This document shows, piece after piece, positions 23,569-30,357 of a stretch of 30,357 nt of DNA. The stretch lies in the NCBI GenBank assembly GCA_030668465.1, contig DAOUTX010000001.1, forward strand, positions 1 through 30,357. Direction: 5' to 3'. The notes beneath the pieces are model-generated. The model saw nothing but the letters and a program-made list of their open reading frames with translations, searched no databases and had not been told where the DNA came from. The stretch is from Atribacterota bacterium. Lineage in GTDB: Bacteria > Atribacterota > Phoenicimicrobiia > Phoenicimicrobiales > Phoenicimicrobiaceae. Made by a program: the position numbers and the translations under genes. Numbering within the stretch: position 1 is the first letter of the stretch; each line of letters starts with the position of its first letter.

Positions 23569-23750
23569 TCAAATCCCAAAAATGTCAATACAAAGTTCCC
23601 CGATACCAGTGTTATCAGCTTTAATTTCCTCTGGACCCATTATCAGTCTTAGCCCAAAGACTTTTCTGTAAAAATCAATTGCTTTTTCCAAGTTAGTCAC
23701 CAAGATTCCCGCGTGATTACGTGATTAAAAGGATACCTGTAATTTATCAT
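23569..23750 (-). pseudogene. VOC-fold gene broken by an 8-bp tandem duplication
   Basis: ATG at 23750 follows AAAGGAGG and reads MINYRYPFNH, then the frame is lost at CGTGATTA repeated twice (23712-23719 and 23720-23727). Deleting one copy restores MINYRYPFNHAGILVTNLEK and on through AIDFYRKVFGLRLIMGPEEI to IGELCIDIFGI and a stop, a clear first half of a VOC module with H10 as metal ligand. The second half is missing too, so the gene is both frameshifted and truncated. It follows the dehydrogenase gene at 23820 in the same direction. Confidence 0.75.
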
Positions 23751-23819
23751 TTGAATAACCTCCTTTGAATTTTTTACTTCTATTTTTTTTATTTCTCTTG
23801 CCGACGCTGGACTTTAACT

Positions 23820-24800
23820 TCAGAGAGCATATCGTGGCTTTTTACCGAGCAATACTGCTTTTACCTCTTCCGCTGCTGTTCTCCTGGCTTCCGTAATTGA
23901 TTCCTCAGAATAGTACGCGGAGTGTGGCGTGATAAGACAGTTTTTAAGTTTTAATAGCGGATTAGCTCGGTAATTCCAGTGTTTTTGTTTAGCTGGTTCA
24001 TCTTCAATATCGTCGAGACCAGCTGCAGTAATCTTACCTTCCGAAAGAGCCTTATAAAGAGCTTTGTTATCAACTATTGGTCCTCGAGCTGTATTAATTA
24101 AAATCGCATTCTTCTTCATTTTTTTGAGTTCTAACTCGCCTATTAGGTGACGTGTGTCAGATGAAAGTGGCACTTGTACGCAGAGAATATCAGAATTGTC
24201 TAAAATTGCACCAAAGTCTACTTTCTTTACACCTTCTTCCTTCATAAAGAAGTTGTCTACATTAGGATCGTATGCCATCACTGTAAATTTTAACGCCCTT
24301 GCCTTTCTTGCTATGTTCCGACCGATTTTTCCAAAACCTATGATGCCGAAGATCTGCATTTCAAATCTATGAATTGGTGCACCTGAATTTAACCAATGCC
24401 ATTTCCCGCATCTTGTAGAATCAACATACATAGGAATCCTTCTGGCCAATGTAAGAGCAAGCGCTATCGCATGATCAGCGACTTCATCGATACAATAATA
24501 TGGGACATTCGTAACAATTATCCCTCTTTTGCGGCACGTTTCAACGTCAAGAATATCCACACCTGTCCCATATCTCGCGATGATCTTGCACCTGCAAAGC
24601 TTTTTAATAACATCCTGCCTGATCTCTGCGTATTGCTGAAGAATAGCGTCAGCGTCTGTAATGTACTTTAACAATGCTTTCCCCCCACTTTTACACTGTG
24701 CATCAACAACCTCTGCGCCAATGGACTCCAATATACTCTCCTCAATACTCAAATCCGGATAATCACGATCGCTGATGACGACCTTGAATCTTCTCATCAT
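23820..24800 (-). CDS. D-isomer-specific 2-hydroxyacid dehydrogenase
   Basis: 326 residues, full length. NAD-binding GIIGFGKIGRNIA (153-165), catalytic arginine R239 in NTARGPIVD, the usual glutamate in the GLDDIEDEP stretch (about 261-269) and catalytic H293 in TPHSAYYS. ARYGTGVDILDV (75-86) is the family substrate loop. The layout is closest to the C-terminal-binding-protein/phosphoglycerate dehydrogenase-like group in which PLLKLKNCLITPHSAYYSEE is typical. It reduces a 2-keto acid or oxidises a D-2-hydroxyacid with NAD(H). It lies 37 bases after the cyclase gene and probably works in the same catabolic path. The natural substrate is unknown. Confidence 0.9.
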   Translation of the reverse strand: MMRRFKVVISDRDYPDLSIEESILESIGAEVVDAQCKSGGKALLKYITDADAILQQYAEIRQDVIKKLCRCKIIARYGTGVDILDVETCRKRGIIVTNVPYYCIDEVADHAIALALTLARRIPMYVDSTRCGKWHWLNSGAPIHRFEMQIFGIIGFGKIGRNIARKARALKFTVMAYDPNVDNFFMKEEGVKKVDFGAILDNSDILCVQVPLSSDTRHLIGELELKKMKKNAILINTARGPIVDNKALYKALSEGKITAAGLDDIEDEPAKQKHWNYRANPLLKLKNCLITPHSAYYSEESITEARRTAAEEVKAVLLGKKPRYAL

Positions 24801-24837
24801 CTCTCACCTTCTTCATCTTATTCTCTAAATATTGAGC

Positions 24838-25476
24838 TTACACAATTTCTGCGAAGGCTCTTACTGGGAAACCATCAATGTCTTTTATTTTAAGAGGTAT
24901 AGCATAGAACGTGAATGTTTCGGTGCTAATCTTATCAAGATAAGCAAGTCCCTCTACTAATAGAATCCCGGCACTAAGGAGTATTTTGTGCGCATTAGGG
25001 TTATCTTCCCAGTTCAACGTTGGTGACTCAACTGCAAGCATCTTGATTTTCTTTTGAACAAGGTACTTTACCGCTTCAGTCGAGACATTCGGATTGTCAT
25101 AACCATACTCATGTGAAGGAAATTTTTTATACCAGTCTGTCCGCAAGATAATTATGTCATCACGAGATATTACGGAATCATAACTTTCTATTTCCTTACG
25201 TGTTATTAGTTCCTTTGCTTTTTTGTAAGAAAAGTCTAATAGTCGGGCATTACCGATTAGACGATCAAGAGGTACTCTGTCGAGAGTAACTCCTTCTTCG
25301 AGAAAATGATACGGAGCATCAATATGGGTGCCTACATGTGAACTGAGAATCACTTGAGACAGATTATATCCGTCCTGATAAATGCTTCTGTATTTATTAA
25401 CAAAGGTGATTGGATCCAGGTCAAGTGCATGGGTACCGTCTTCAAGCATTAATGTCAAATCCAAAAACTTTCTCAT
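24838..25476 (-). CDS. Cyclase-family metal hydrolase (KynB-like)
   Basis: 212 residues from the ATG that follows AAAGGAGG; a longer frame (24 residues more) overlaps the upstream permease gene. The family motif HVGTHIDAPYH (47-57) supplies the metal ligands H47, H51, D53 and H57. FLDLTLMLEDGTH at the start and IILRTDWYKKF in the middle are also typical, with LAVESPTLNW at about 157-166. Members open amides or lactones (kynurenine formamidase, isatin hydrolase, cyclases). No tryptophan catabolic genes are nearby, so kynurenine is unlikely. In this setting a lactone or cyclic ester of a sugar acid could be the substrate; that is a guess. Confidence 0.85.
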   Translation of the reverse strand: MRKFLDLTLMLEDGTHALDLDPITFVNKYRSIYQDGYNLSQVILSSHVGTHIDAPYHFLEEGVTLDRVPLDRLIGNARLLDFSYKKAKELITRKEIESYDSVISRDDIIILRTDWYKKFPSHEYGYDNPNVSTEAVKYLVQKKIKMLAVESPTLNWEDNPNAHKILLSAGILLVEGLAYLDKISTETFTFYAIPLKIKDIDGFPVRAFAEIV

Positions 25477-25498
25477 TTTTATACCTCCTTTATTAATC

Positions 25499-26494
25499 TT
25501 ATTTTTTCTTAAATTTATCAAGCGCAATTGCACTAAGGAGAATTGCACCTGTAAACACTTGTTGCCAGTAGATGCCTATCCCGGCAATGTTCAGCGCGTT
25601 TATCAAAAGCTCAAGCAAGAAAGCACCCAGAACTGCGCCAAGAACAGTACCTTCACCCCCTCTAAACGATGCCCCACCTATTACACAGGCTGCAAGAACT
25701 GGAAGGGGTGTGCTTTCACCAATTGTTACTGACGCCATCCCCATCCGAGCCGTCATACAAATCCCGGCTATTCCAGCAAATAATGCCACTATGACATAAT
25801 TTAAAATTTTTATCCTTTCAACATTAATTCCACACATTGTAGCTGCTTCCTGATTGCTTCCCACATAATAACTTAATCTGAACAGATATGACTTCCTGAA
25901 TAAAAAATCGCCCACTATTGCTATTATAAAAAAGTAATAAACGGGATACTGAAAGCCTTGGAATGTACCTTGGCCGATTTGGTTGAATGAATCTGGTAAG
26001 TTAATTATCGCGTGCCCATTGGAAATTACGAGAAGCAGACCTCTGACTATTATCATCGTAGCAAGAGTTGTTATAAATGGATCGAACTTCAACTTAGAAA
26101 TAAATAGTCCATTTAGAAAACCCACTGCTCCAGCTGAAAGGAGAGCGAAAATCACAGAAAAAGTCACAGGAATTCCAGCTCTAAGGGAAATCCCGGCTAT
26201 AATTCCAGCTAATGCAAGCGTGGAACCGACAGAGAGATCAAGCCCGCCGGTCACCAGAACCCCTGTCATCCCGACACTGATAATTCCAATCATTGTCGTA
26301 CCAACAAGCAGCCCTCGTATATTAGTTAGTGTAAGAAAAAAGGGGGAAACGAACTTCATAACAATTATTATTATCAGAAGAGCTACAGCAAGAATAAATT
26401 CTCGGGACTGCAATAGACTCTTTAGAAGTTTAGCTTTTCCTTCCTTCTTTATTGATGGACCCACTAAAGGACGTTCTCTAACTTCAGATTCCAT
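25499..26494 (-). CDS. Permease of CUT2 transporter 2 (RbsC family)
   Basis: 331 residues. After a charged N-terminus (1-27) come eight to ten hydrophobic segments with the family stretches VTGGLDLSVGSTLALAGIIAG, KFDPFITTLATMIIVRGL, YYVGSNQEAATMCGINVERIKI and AACVIGGASFRGGEGTVLGA. Its ATG lies inside the end of the ATPase gene (11-base overlap), with AAAGGAGAAGG upstream. It shares the family but is clearly different from permease 1 at 19923, so the two transporters are not a recent duplication. Confidence 0.93.
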   Translation of the reverse strand: MESEVRERPLVGPSIKKEGKAKLLKSLLQSREFILAVALLIIIIVMKFVSPFFLTLTNIRGLLVGTTMIGIISVGMTGVLVTGGLDLSVGSTLALAGIIAGISLRAGIPVTFSVIFALLSAGAVGFLNGLFISKLKFDPFITTLATMIIVRGLLLVISNGHAIINLPDSFNQIGQGTFQGFQYPVYYFFIIAIVGDFLFRKSYLFRLSYYVGSNQEAATMCGINVERIKILNYVIVALFAGIAGICMTARMGMASVTIGESTPLPVLAACVIGGASFRGGEGTVLGAVLGAFLLELLINALNIAGIGIYWQQVFTGAILLSAIALDKFKKK

Positions 26495-28025
26495 GCTTTT
26501 GTCCTTCTCCTTTCTTTATAGACACAAGACCAGTTGCATAAGCCATAATCTTTTCCTCAGTCGCTTCTTTCTTTAAAAATTCTCCCGTTATCTCACCTTC
26601 GTGCATGATTATTATCCTATCACACAGTTGAATTATTTCGGGAAGATCAGAGGAAATAACCACTATGCCAATTCCTCCCTCGTTCAGCTCTCTTAGTTTA
26701 CGATATATCATTTGCTTGGTGCCTATATCTACACCTTTGGTAGGTTCGTCAACGATAAGGATATCTGGCTTTATGCCTACCCACATACTAAGAAGAACTT
26801 TCTGCTGATTTCCACCTGAAAGGTGTAGAAGGTTTTGTTTAAGTGTTGGAGTAATGATATTGAAAGATTTCTGCATTTGCTTGGCAAATCCACCGATTTT
26901 CGAGCTGGCCAAAAGACCTATTTTATTCGTAAAATTTTTAGCCTGAGGTGCAATTAAGTTTTCGTCAACACCCATTTTCAGAAATAGACCTTCCTTTTTT
27001 CTGTCTTCAGGAAGATAGCCGATGGAATTCATTATAGCATCCTTTGCTCCCTTTATTCTAAGCATTTTACCCTGATATAAAATCTTTCCACTATCCAAGG
27101 GATATAAGCCAAGAATTGCTTTGAACAATTCGGTTCTACCTGCCCCAATAAGACCAAAAAAACCAAGAATCTCACCGTGGCGTAGATAAAAACTCACATT
27201 TTTGAATAAGCCTTTTGAGGTTAGGTTCTTAACCTCAAAGTATTTTTCACCAATTTTAAAGGATAAATTCTTTGTTCCATAAAGATCCTTAATTCTCCGT
27301 CCAACCATCAATGTGGCAAGATTTTCTTCAGAAACATTCTCAATATTCCTGGTATCCACAATCATCCCATCCCTCAAAATGGTAACTTTATGAACAAATC
27401 CGAAAAGTTCAGATAGGCGATGAGTTATATATAATAATGAAACACCTTTTACGTTAAGGTTTTTTAAAAAATTAAAGAGAGAATCGGTTTCGTCAATATC
27501 CAATGAAGTAGTTGGTTCATCAAGAATCAAAATACTCGGGCCAAGTAAGATTACACGTACTATTTGAAGCATTTGTCTAAGGCCTATAGATAAATTTCTC
27601 ACTTGCGTTGCGGGATTAATTTCAATCCCAAAAACTCGCAATCTAAGTGAGGCTTGTTTTAGCAATTCTTTTTTATTTAAAAATCCAATTTTTCTTTCAT
27701 TTAGTTTATTAATAAAAATATTTTCCGCAATTGTAAGATGTGGAAAATCATTTATTTCTTGGGGGATAACGCCGATTCCACCTGCAATTGCTTCCGCAGA
27801 GTTATGAAAATTTACTTCTCTATCATTCAGAAGTATTTGGCCTGAATCGGCCCGAAAAACACCAGCAAGGATATTCACGAGAGTAGATTTACCCGCGCCA
27901 TTCTCACCAATAATTGCATGTATTTCTCCTTCTCTTAGCTCCAACGAAACTTTATCAAGTGCTTTTACTCCTGGAAAGGATTTTGTAATATTACTAACCT
28001 TTAATAGAATTTTTCCGTTAGCCAT
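26484..28025 (-). CDS. Double ATPase of CUT2 transporter 2 (RbsA/MglA type)
   Basis: 513 residues with two ATPase domains. Domain 1: Walker A GENGAGKST (40-48), signature LSIGLRQMLQIVRV and Walker B ILILDEPTTSLD. Domain 2: degenerate Walker A GLIGAGRTE, full signature LSGGNQQKVLLSMWV and ILIVDEPTKGVDIG. AAGGAGA precedes the ATG. It overlaps the permease gene and follows the binding protein after a stem-loop. Order binding protein-ATPase-permease differs from the ATPase-permease-binding protein order of transporter 1. Confidence 0.94.
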   Translation of the reverse strand: MANGKILLKVSNITKSFPGVKALDKVSLELREGEIHAIIGENGAGKSTLVNILAGVFRADSGQILLNDREVNFHNSAEAIAGGIGVIPQEINDFPHLTIAENIFINKLNERKIGFLNKKELLKQASLRLRVFGIEINPATQVRNLSIGLRQMLQIVRVILLGPSILILDEPTTSLDIDETDSLFNFLKNLNVKGVSLLYITHRLSELFGFVHKVTILRDGMIVDTRNIENVSEENLATLMVGRRIKDLYGTKNLSFKIGEKYFEVKNLTSKGLFKNVSFYLRHGEILGFFGLIGAGRTELFKAILGLYPLDSGKILYQGKMLRIKGAKDAIMNSIGYLPEDRKKEGLFLKMGVDENLIAPQAKNFTNKIGLLASSKIGGFAKQMQKSFNIITPTLKQNLLHLSGGNQQKVLLSMWVGIKPDILIVDEPTKGVDIGTKQMIYRKLRELNEGGIGIVVISSDLPEIIQLCDRIIIMHEGEITGEFLKKEATEEKIMAYATGLVSIKKGEGQKHGI

Positions 28026-28044
28026 CCAACATTCTCCTTATTAT

Positions 28045-28075
28045 GTGCAGGGTGAAACATATCCTCACCCTGCAC
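28045..28075 (-). promoter_or_regulatory. Stem-loop between the binding protein and ATPase genes
   Basis: GTGCAGGGTGA (28045-28055) and its exact complement (28065-28075), 11 pairs with a 9-base loop. It lies 17 bases after the binding-protein stop and just before the ATPase ribosome site. No T-tract follows. Such intercistronic hairpins stabilise the upstream mRNA and keep the binding protein in excess over the membrane parts, as in malE-malF. Confidence 0.7.
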
Positions 28076-28092
28076 GATGGTGTGACTATAAA

Positions 28093-29118
28093 TTACCACT
28101 GCCTAAGGAAATACTCCCAGTTGTCTTTCGTGACCATAGTAACGCCTGTATTAATCCATACAGGTGCTGCCATAATTCCCGCTGCTTCGTTGTCTGTCGT
28201 TACCGACATGGGATTGTGACGTAAATTGAAGAGGATCTGCATTCCGTAGAATGTACTCAGGTGACCCTTTTGTGCAACAGATGCATCTATTAAACCTTTC
28301 CCAATATATTGCACCGTGTCGCTGTTTCTGTCCATACCTAGGATCTTTACCTCGCCAGCCAGACCCGCCTCTTTGACTGCCGTAACAGCAGACATCGCAC
28401 CAACTGAATCAACACAAACAAATGCATTGAGATCCGGATGCGCAGTCAGTATCGATTTTGCCACAGATATTCCCGTGGGAAGATCCGCTTTAGTATCACC
28501 TTCTGCAGCTATCTTCATCTCTGGATACTTCGCAAACGTATCTCTATAACCCTGCGCTCTCTCTTGAAACATTGGAGCTGTCATACTCAGTATCCCTATC
28601 TTACCTTTTTCATTTAAGATTTTTGCAAGATACTCTCCACCGACCACACCTACTTCATATTGATTGATCCCCACGAAAGCTATGCGCTTAGATCCGGGAA
28701 CATCTCCACAAATAGTAACAACCGGTATACCGGCTTCTATGGCCTGATTTATTACTGGGCCAAGTTCTGGACCTGGTGGAAATATAAGTATCCCTGCCGG
28801 TTTCATAGCAATCGATGCATTCATTGATGAGATCTGAGCTGGTGTATCGTAGGCGGAAGGTCCCATCACCATAGTCTTAACTCCCAGCAGTTGTCCAGCA
28901 AGCTCAAAAGCCTCGATATGAACATCGAAAAACTCAATGTTTCGCATACAGAGATTGAATATATACAACTCACTCGCCGTATCTGGATTTTTGAGCACAT
29001 ACTGCTCTACTGGGTAGAATTCGGACGATTGTTCTTGTGCGGATGTTATGTTACCAAAAGCCAATACTAAAACCAATACGAGTAGCAAAAATACTTTTCC
29101 TGATTTACCAATACTCAT
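28093..29118 (-). CDS. Sugar-binding protein of CUT2 transporter 2
   Basis: 341 residues from the ATG at 29118; an ATG 18 bases upstream is part of the AAAGGAG site. Signal peptide with hydrophobic core VFLLLVLVLVLAFG ending near TSAQ. The body is a Peripla_BP_4 domain: NIEFFDVHIEAFELAGQLLGVKT, SSMNASIAMKPAGILIFPPG, GIPVVTICGDVPGSKRIAFVGINQYEVGVVGGEYLAK and VCVDSVGAMSAVTAVKEAGLAGEVKILGMDRN. It resembles ribose- and xylose-type binders and differs from the binding protein of transporter 1. The two proteins therefore probably bind different sugars. First gene of transporter 2, with a structured leader upstream. Confidence 0.9.
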   Translation of the reverse strand: MSIGKSGKVFLLLVLVLVLAFGNITSAQEQSSEFYPVEQYVLKNPDTASELYIFNLCMRNIEFFDVHIEAFELAGQLLGVKTMVMGPSAYDTPAQISSMNASIAMKPAGILIFPPGPELGPVINQAIEAGIPVVTICGDVPGSKRIAFVGINQYEVGVVGGEYLAKILNEKGKIGILSMTAPMFQERAQGYRDTFAKYPEMKIAAEGDTKADLPTGISVAKSILTAHPDLNAFVCVDSVGAMSAVTAVKEAGLAGEVKILGMDRNSDTVQYIGKGLIDASVAQKGHLSTFYGMQILFNLRHNPMSVTTDNEAAGIMAAPVWINTGVTMVTKDNWEYFLRQW

Positions 29119-29162
29119 AATAAAAGCTCCTTTCATTTAAAGATATTGTTCATTTTTTCTTT

Positions 29163-29230
29163 GAAAGCTCTAAAAGGGATTGCGTAAAGGAAATATTAAC
29201 TGTTTACTTTCCCCTACTTGAAGAGCTTTC
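29163..29230 (-). promoter_or_regulatory. Structured leader upstream of the transporter 2 binding protein
   Basis: Minus-strand bases 29230-29222 (GAAAGCTCT) pair exactly with 29171-29163 (AGAGCTTTC). Inside lie two further pairings, GGGA with TCCC and GTAAA with TTTAC, which make one extended stem with internal loops. It ends 45 bases before the ATG. No T-tract follows, so it is not a plain terminator; it may be a regulatory or stabilising 5' structure. No known riboswitch class was recognised. Confidence 0.5.
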
Positions 29231-29365
29231 TTTTCCAAAATTAAACTATATTACCTATCTCCTCACCTCCTCTTGGCCTTTTATACTGAGTTTTTGCTTT
29301 TCCCAAAAAAGCCAATTTTAATCACTGAGTATTAATTTTTTTACAAAAATCACATTTTCTATTAA

Positions 29366-29785
29366 TTAATGAAAAAACTTAAATTTTTTACCTTTGTTTT
29401 GTTCAAGGTATTTTTGTTTGTAATCCTCCCTTGGTGGAGAAAAGATATCAATGGCTTTGCAATCAATTTCGCGGATGAAGGCCCCGTGTTTTATGTTAGC
29501 CGGGAGATAGATAACATCTCCTTTTTGCACTCTATACATTTTATCTTCAATAATTTCATCACAATAACCTTCAATCACAATCATGATTTGCTCTTGGGGA
29601 TGAGAATGAAGCTCAAAAACGTTACCTGCTTTCATAGTAAGAAAACTAATCGTTGCATTTTCACCCCCGATTAAATGACTCAAGGATCCTGGTACCAGTT
29701 CAGTAAGAGGTACCCCCTCATACGGACGGACAATATGTTTTTGTCGATCTTCCTGGGTTGCTTTATTAAAATCAGATTCTTCCAT
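29366..29785 (-). CDS. Cupin-domain protein
   Basis: 139 residues with one cupin barrel. Motif 1 is HSHPQEQIMIVIEG (60-73) with H60, H62 and Q66 where a glutamate is usual; motif 2 is GDVIYLPANIKHGA (89-102) with H100. Three histidines and a glutamine make a likely metal site. AAGGAG precedes the ATG. It lies upstream of transporter 2 on the same strand, and downstream of the IclR relic. Single cupins in such clusters are often sugar isomerases, lyases or binding proteins of sugar-acid degradation; which one this is cannot be said. Confidence 0.85.
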   Translation of the reverse strand: MEESDFNKATQEDRQKHIVRPYEGVPLTELVPGSLSHLIGGENATISFLTMKAGNVFELHSHPQEQIMIVIEGYCDEIIEDKMYRVQKGDVIYLPANIKHGAFIREIDCKAIDIFSPPREDYKQKYLEQNKGKKFKFFH

Positions 29786-29989
29786 ATACTATTTCTCCTT
29801 CCTTTGAATTTCTTTGCATCTTTCAAGAAATTCGAAAATTAACCCTATTATTAGATTTTTTAGTACTCTATTTTTCTGTATGTGCTCATATATCAAAATA
29901 TTATCAAATAAGAGTTTCAAGAATCATTTTTTCAATTATACTTAGAAATTACTCTATTTTCTTTCTAAGGGCGGAAACAATAATTTAAG

Positions 29990-30357
29990 CTAAGCTCTAT
30001 TAATGCTGTATCCCAATCGCATAGATATCTTTTTACTTGTCTCAATAAGAACTTCTTTTAGATTATTTTGTGCATTTTTATCTATCCTGAAAATGGGACT
30101 TGAAATACTAATGGCAGCTATTACTTCCCCTTGATAATTCCTAATGGGGGCAGCTACACAGCGAACATCCTTTTCGTTTTCTTCTCTATCTTAGGCAAAA
30201 CCCTGTTCTCTTACTTTACCAAGTTCTTTTTCTAATTCCCTTTTACCGGTGATGGTATTCTCGGTAAGCTGAGTAAGTACTTTTTTACCTAATATTTTCT
30301 TTCTTTCTCCTTCTGAAAGATAGGCTAATAGCACCTTCCCTAAACCAGTACAGTGAA
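29990..30357 (-). pseudogene. IclR-family regulator, C-terminal part with an in-frame TAA (runs off the right edge)
   Basis: The minus strand reads the IclR effector domain: HCTGLGKVLLAYLSEGER at the edge, ENTITG, LEKELGKVREQGFA, then TAA at 30193-30191, then DREENEKDVRCVAAPIRN, GEVIAAISIS and a normal TAG stop at 29992-29990. IclR proteins have Gly-Tyr/Phe-Ala-(Leu/x)-Asp-x-Glu-Glu here, so one sense codon (TTA would need one change) became TAA. The frame is intact on both sides. Either the gene is freshly dead or the base is an assembly error. An intact version would be the likely regulator of the cupin-CUT2 cluster. Confidence 0.8.

Noticed and set aside
25983..26576. 197-codon plus-strand ORF opposite permease 2
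   Set aside because: Antisense shadow of a typical RbsC permease; no independent support.
29255..29275. Strong AGGAGGTGA ribosome site without a gene upstream of binding protein 2
   Set aside because: The only start codon in reach is a GTG inside the site followed by TAG three codons on; no reading frame. Probably chance or a relic.
30191..30193. Stop codon recoding in the IclR gene
   Set aside because: The codon is TAA, so neither selenocysteine (UGA) nor pyrrolysine (UAG) applies; a nonsense change or an error is simpler.
1..30357. CRISPR arrays, tRNA and rRNA genes
   Set aside because: No regularly spaced repeats and no tRNA- or rRNA-like segments were recognised by eye; a tRNA scan would be decisive.

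Overview
The window reads as one long run of minus-strand operons from a low-G+C anaerobic bacterium. The sequence is AT-rich, the Shine-Dalgarno sites are strong (AAAGGAGG/GAGGTGA type), lipoboxes are typical, and there are FeS, nickel and copper functions with no aerobic respiratory genes. The style fits a Firmicutes-like anaerobe or a member of Atribacterota; the sequence alone does not settle this and no rRNA or tRNA gene is present.

Left part (1-2175): nadA (quinolinate synthase), a larE-type sulfur transferase with three conserved cysteines, a 16-codon mini-ORF joined by ATGA overlaps at both ends, and the start of a cysteine desulfurase. Together these could feed NAD/NaAD and sulfur into nickel-pincer-nucleotide chemistry.

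Two operons follow that appear to share an operator. Operon one (6497 down to 2448) encodes an OB-fold lipoprotein, a MacB/FtsX-type permease, two non-identical ATPases, a DUF1573 protein and a rhodanese lipoprotein. Operon two (11769 down to 7027) encodes an Rrf2 regulator with an IscR-like cysteine cluster, a small SHOCT membrane protein, a CysK/CysM enzyme, a CopA-type P1B ATPase and a YHS metal-binding protein. Each promoter carries a 32-bp site of the form ATTACTACT-N14-AGTAGTRAT; at the Rrf2 promoter the site overlaps the -10 box of a perfect TTGACA-N17-TATAAT. The CopA has an extra thioredoxin-like domain inserted in its actuator domain, the most unusual protein in the window.

Middle part (12050-18324): a divergent YchF GTPase flanked by a direct repeat, then a complete ECF-type nickel importer nikK-M-L-Q-O with its regulator nikR upstream, and a nitroreductase. 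Intergenic gaps here hold word-like dispersed repeats and a MITE-like inverted pair.

A 344-bp gap (18325-18668) holds relics of insertion sequences (an IS21-like end and the first third of an IS30-like transposase) and marks the edge of an accessory region. That region (18669-30357) holds two complete CUT2 (ribose-type) sugar ABC transporters, a VOC-fold protein, a D-2-hydroxyacid dehydrogenase, a KynB-like cyclase and a cupin. It also holds three decayed genes: a frameshifted VOC gene, an 81-codon orphan fragment, and an IclR regulator with an in-frame TAA at the right edge. It looks like a catabolic island for a sugar, polyol or sugar-acid whose identity cannot be read from the sequence.
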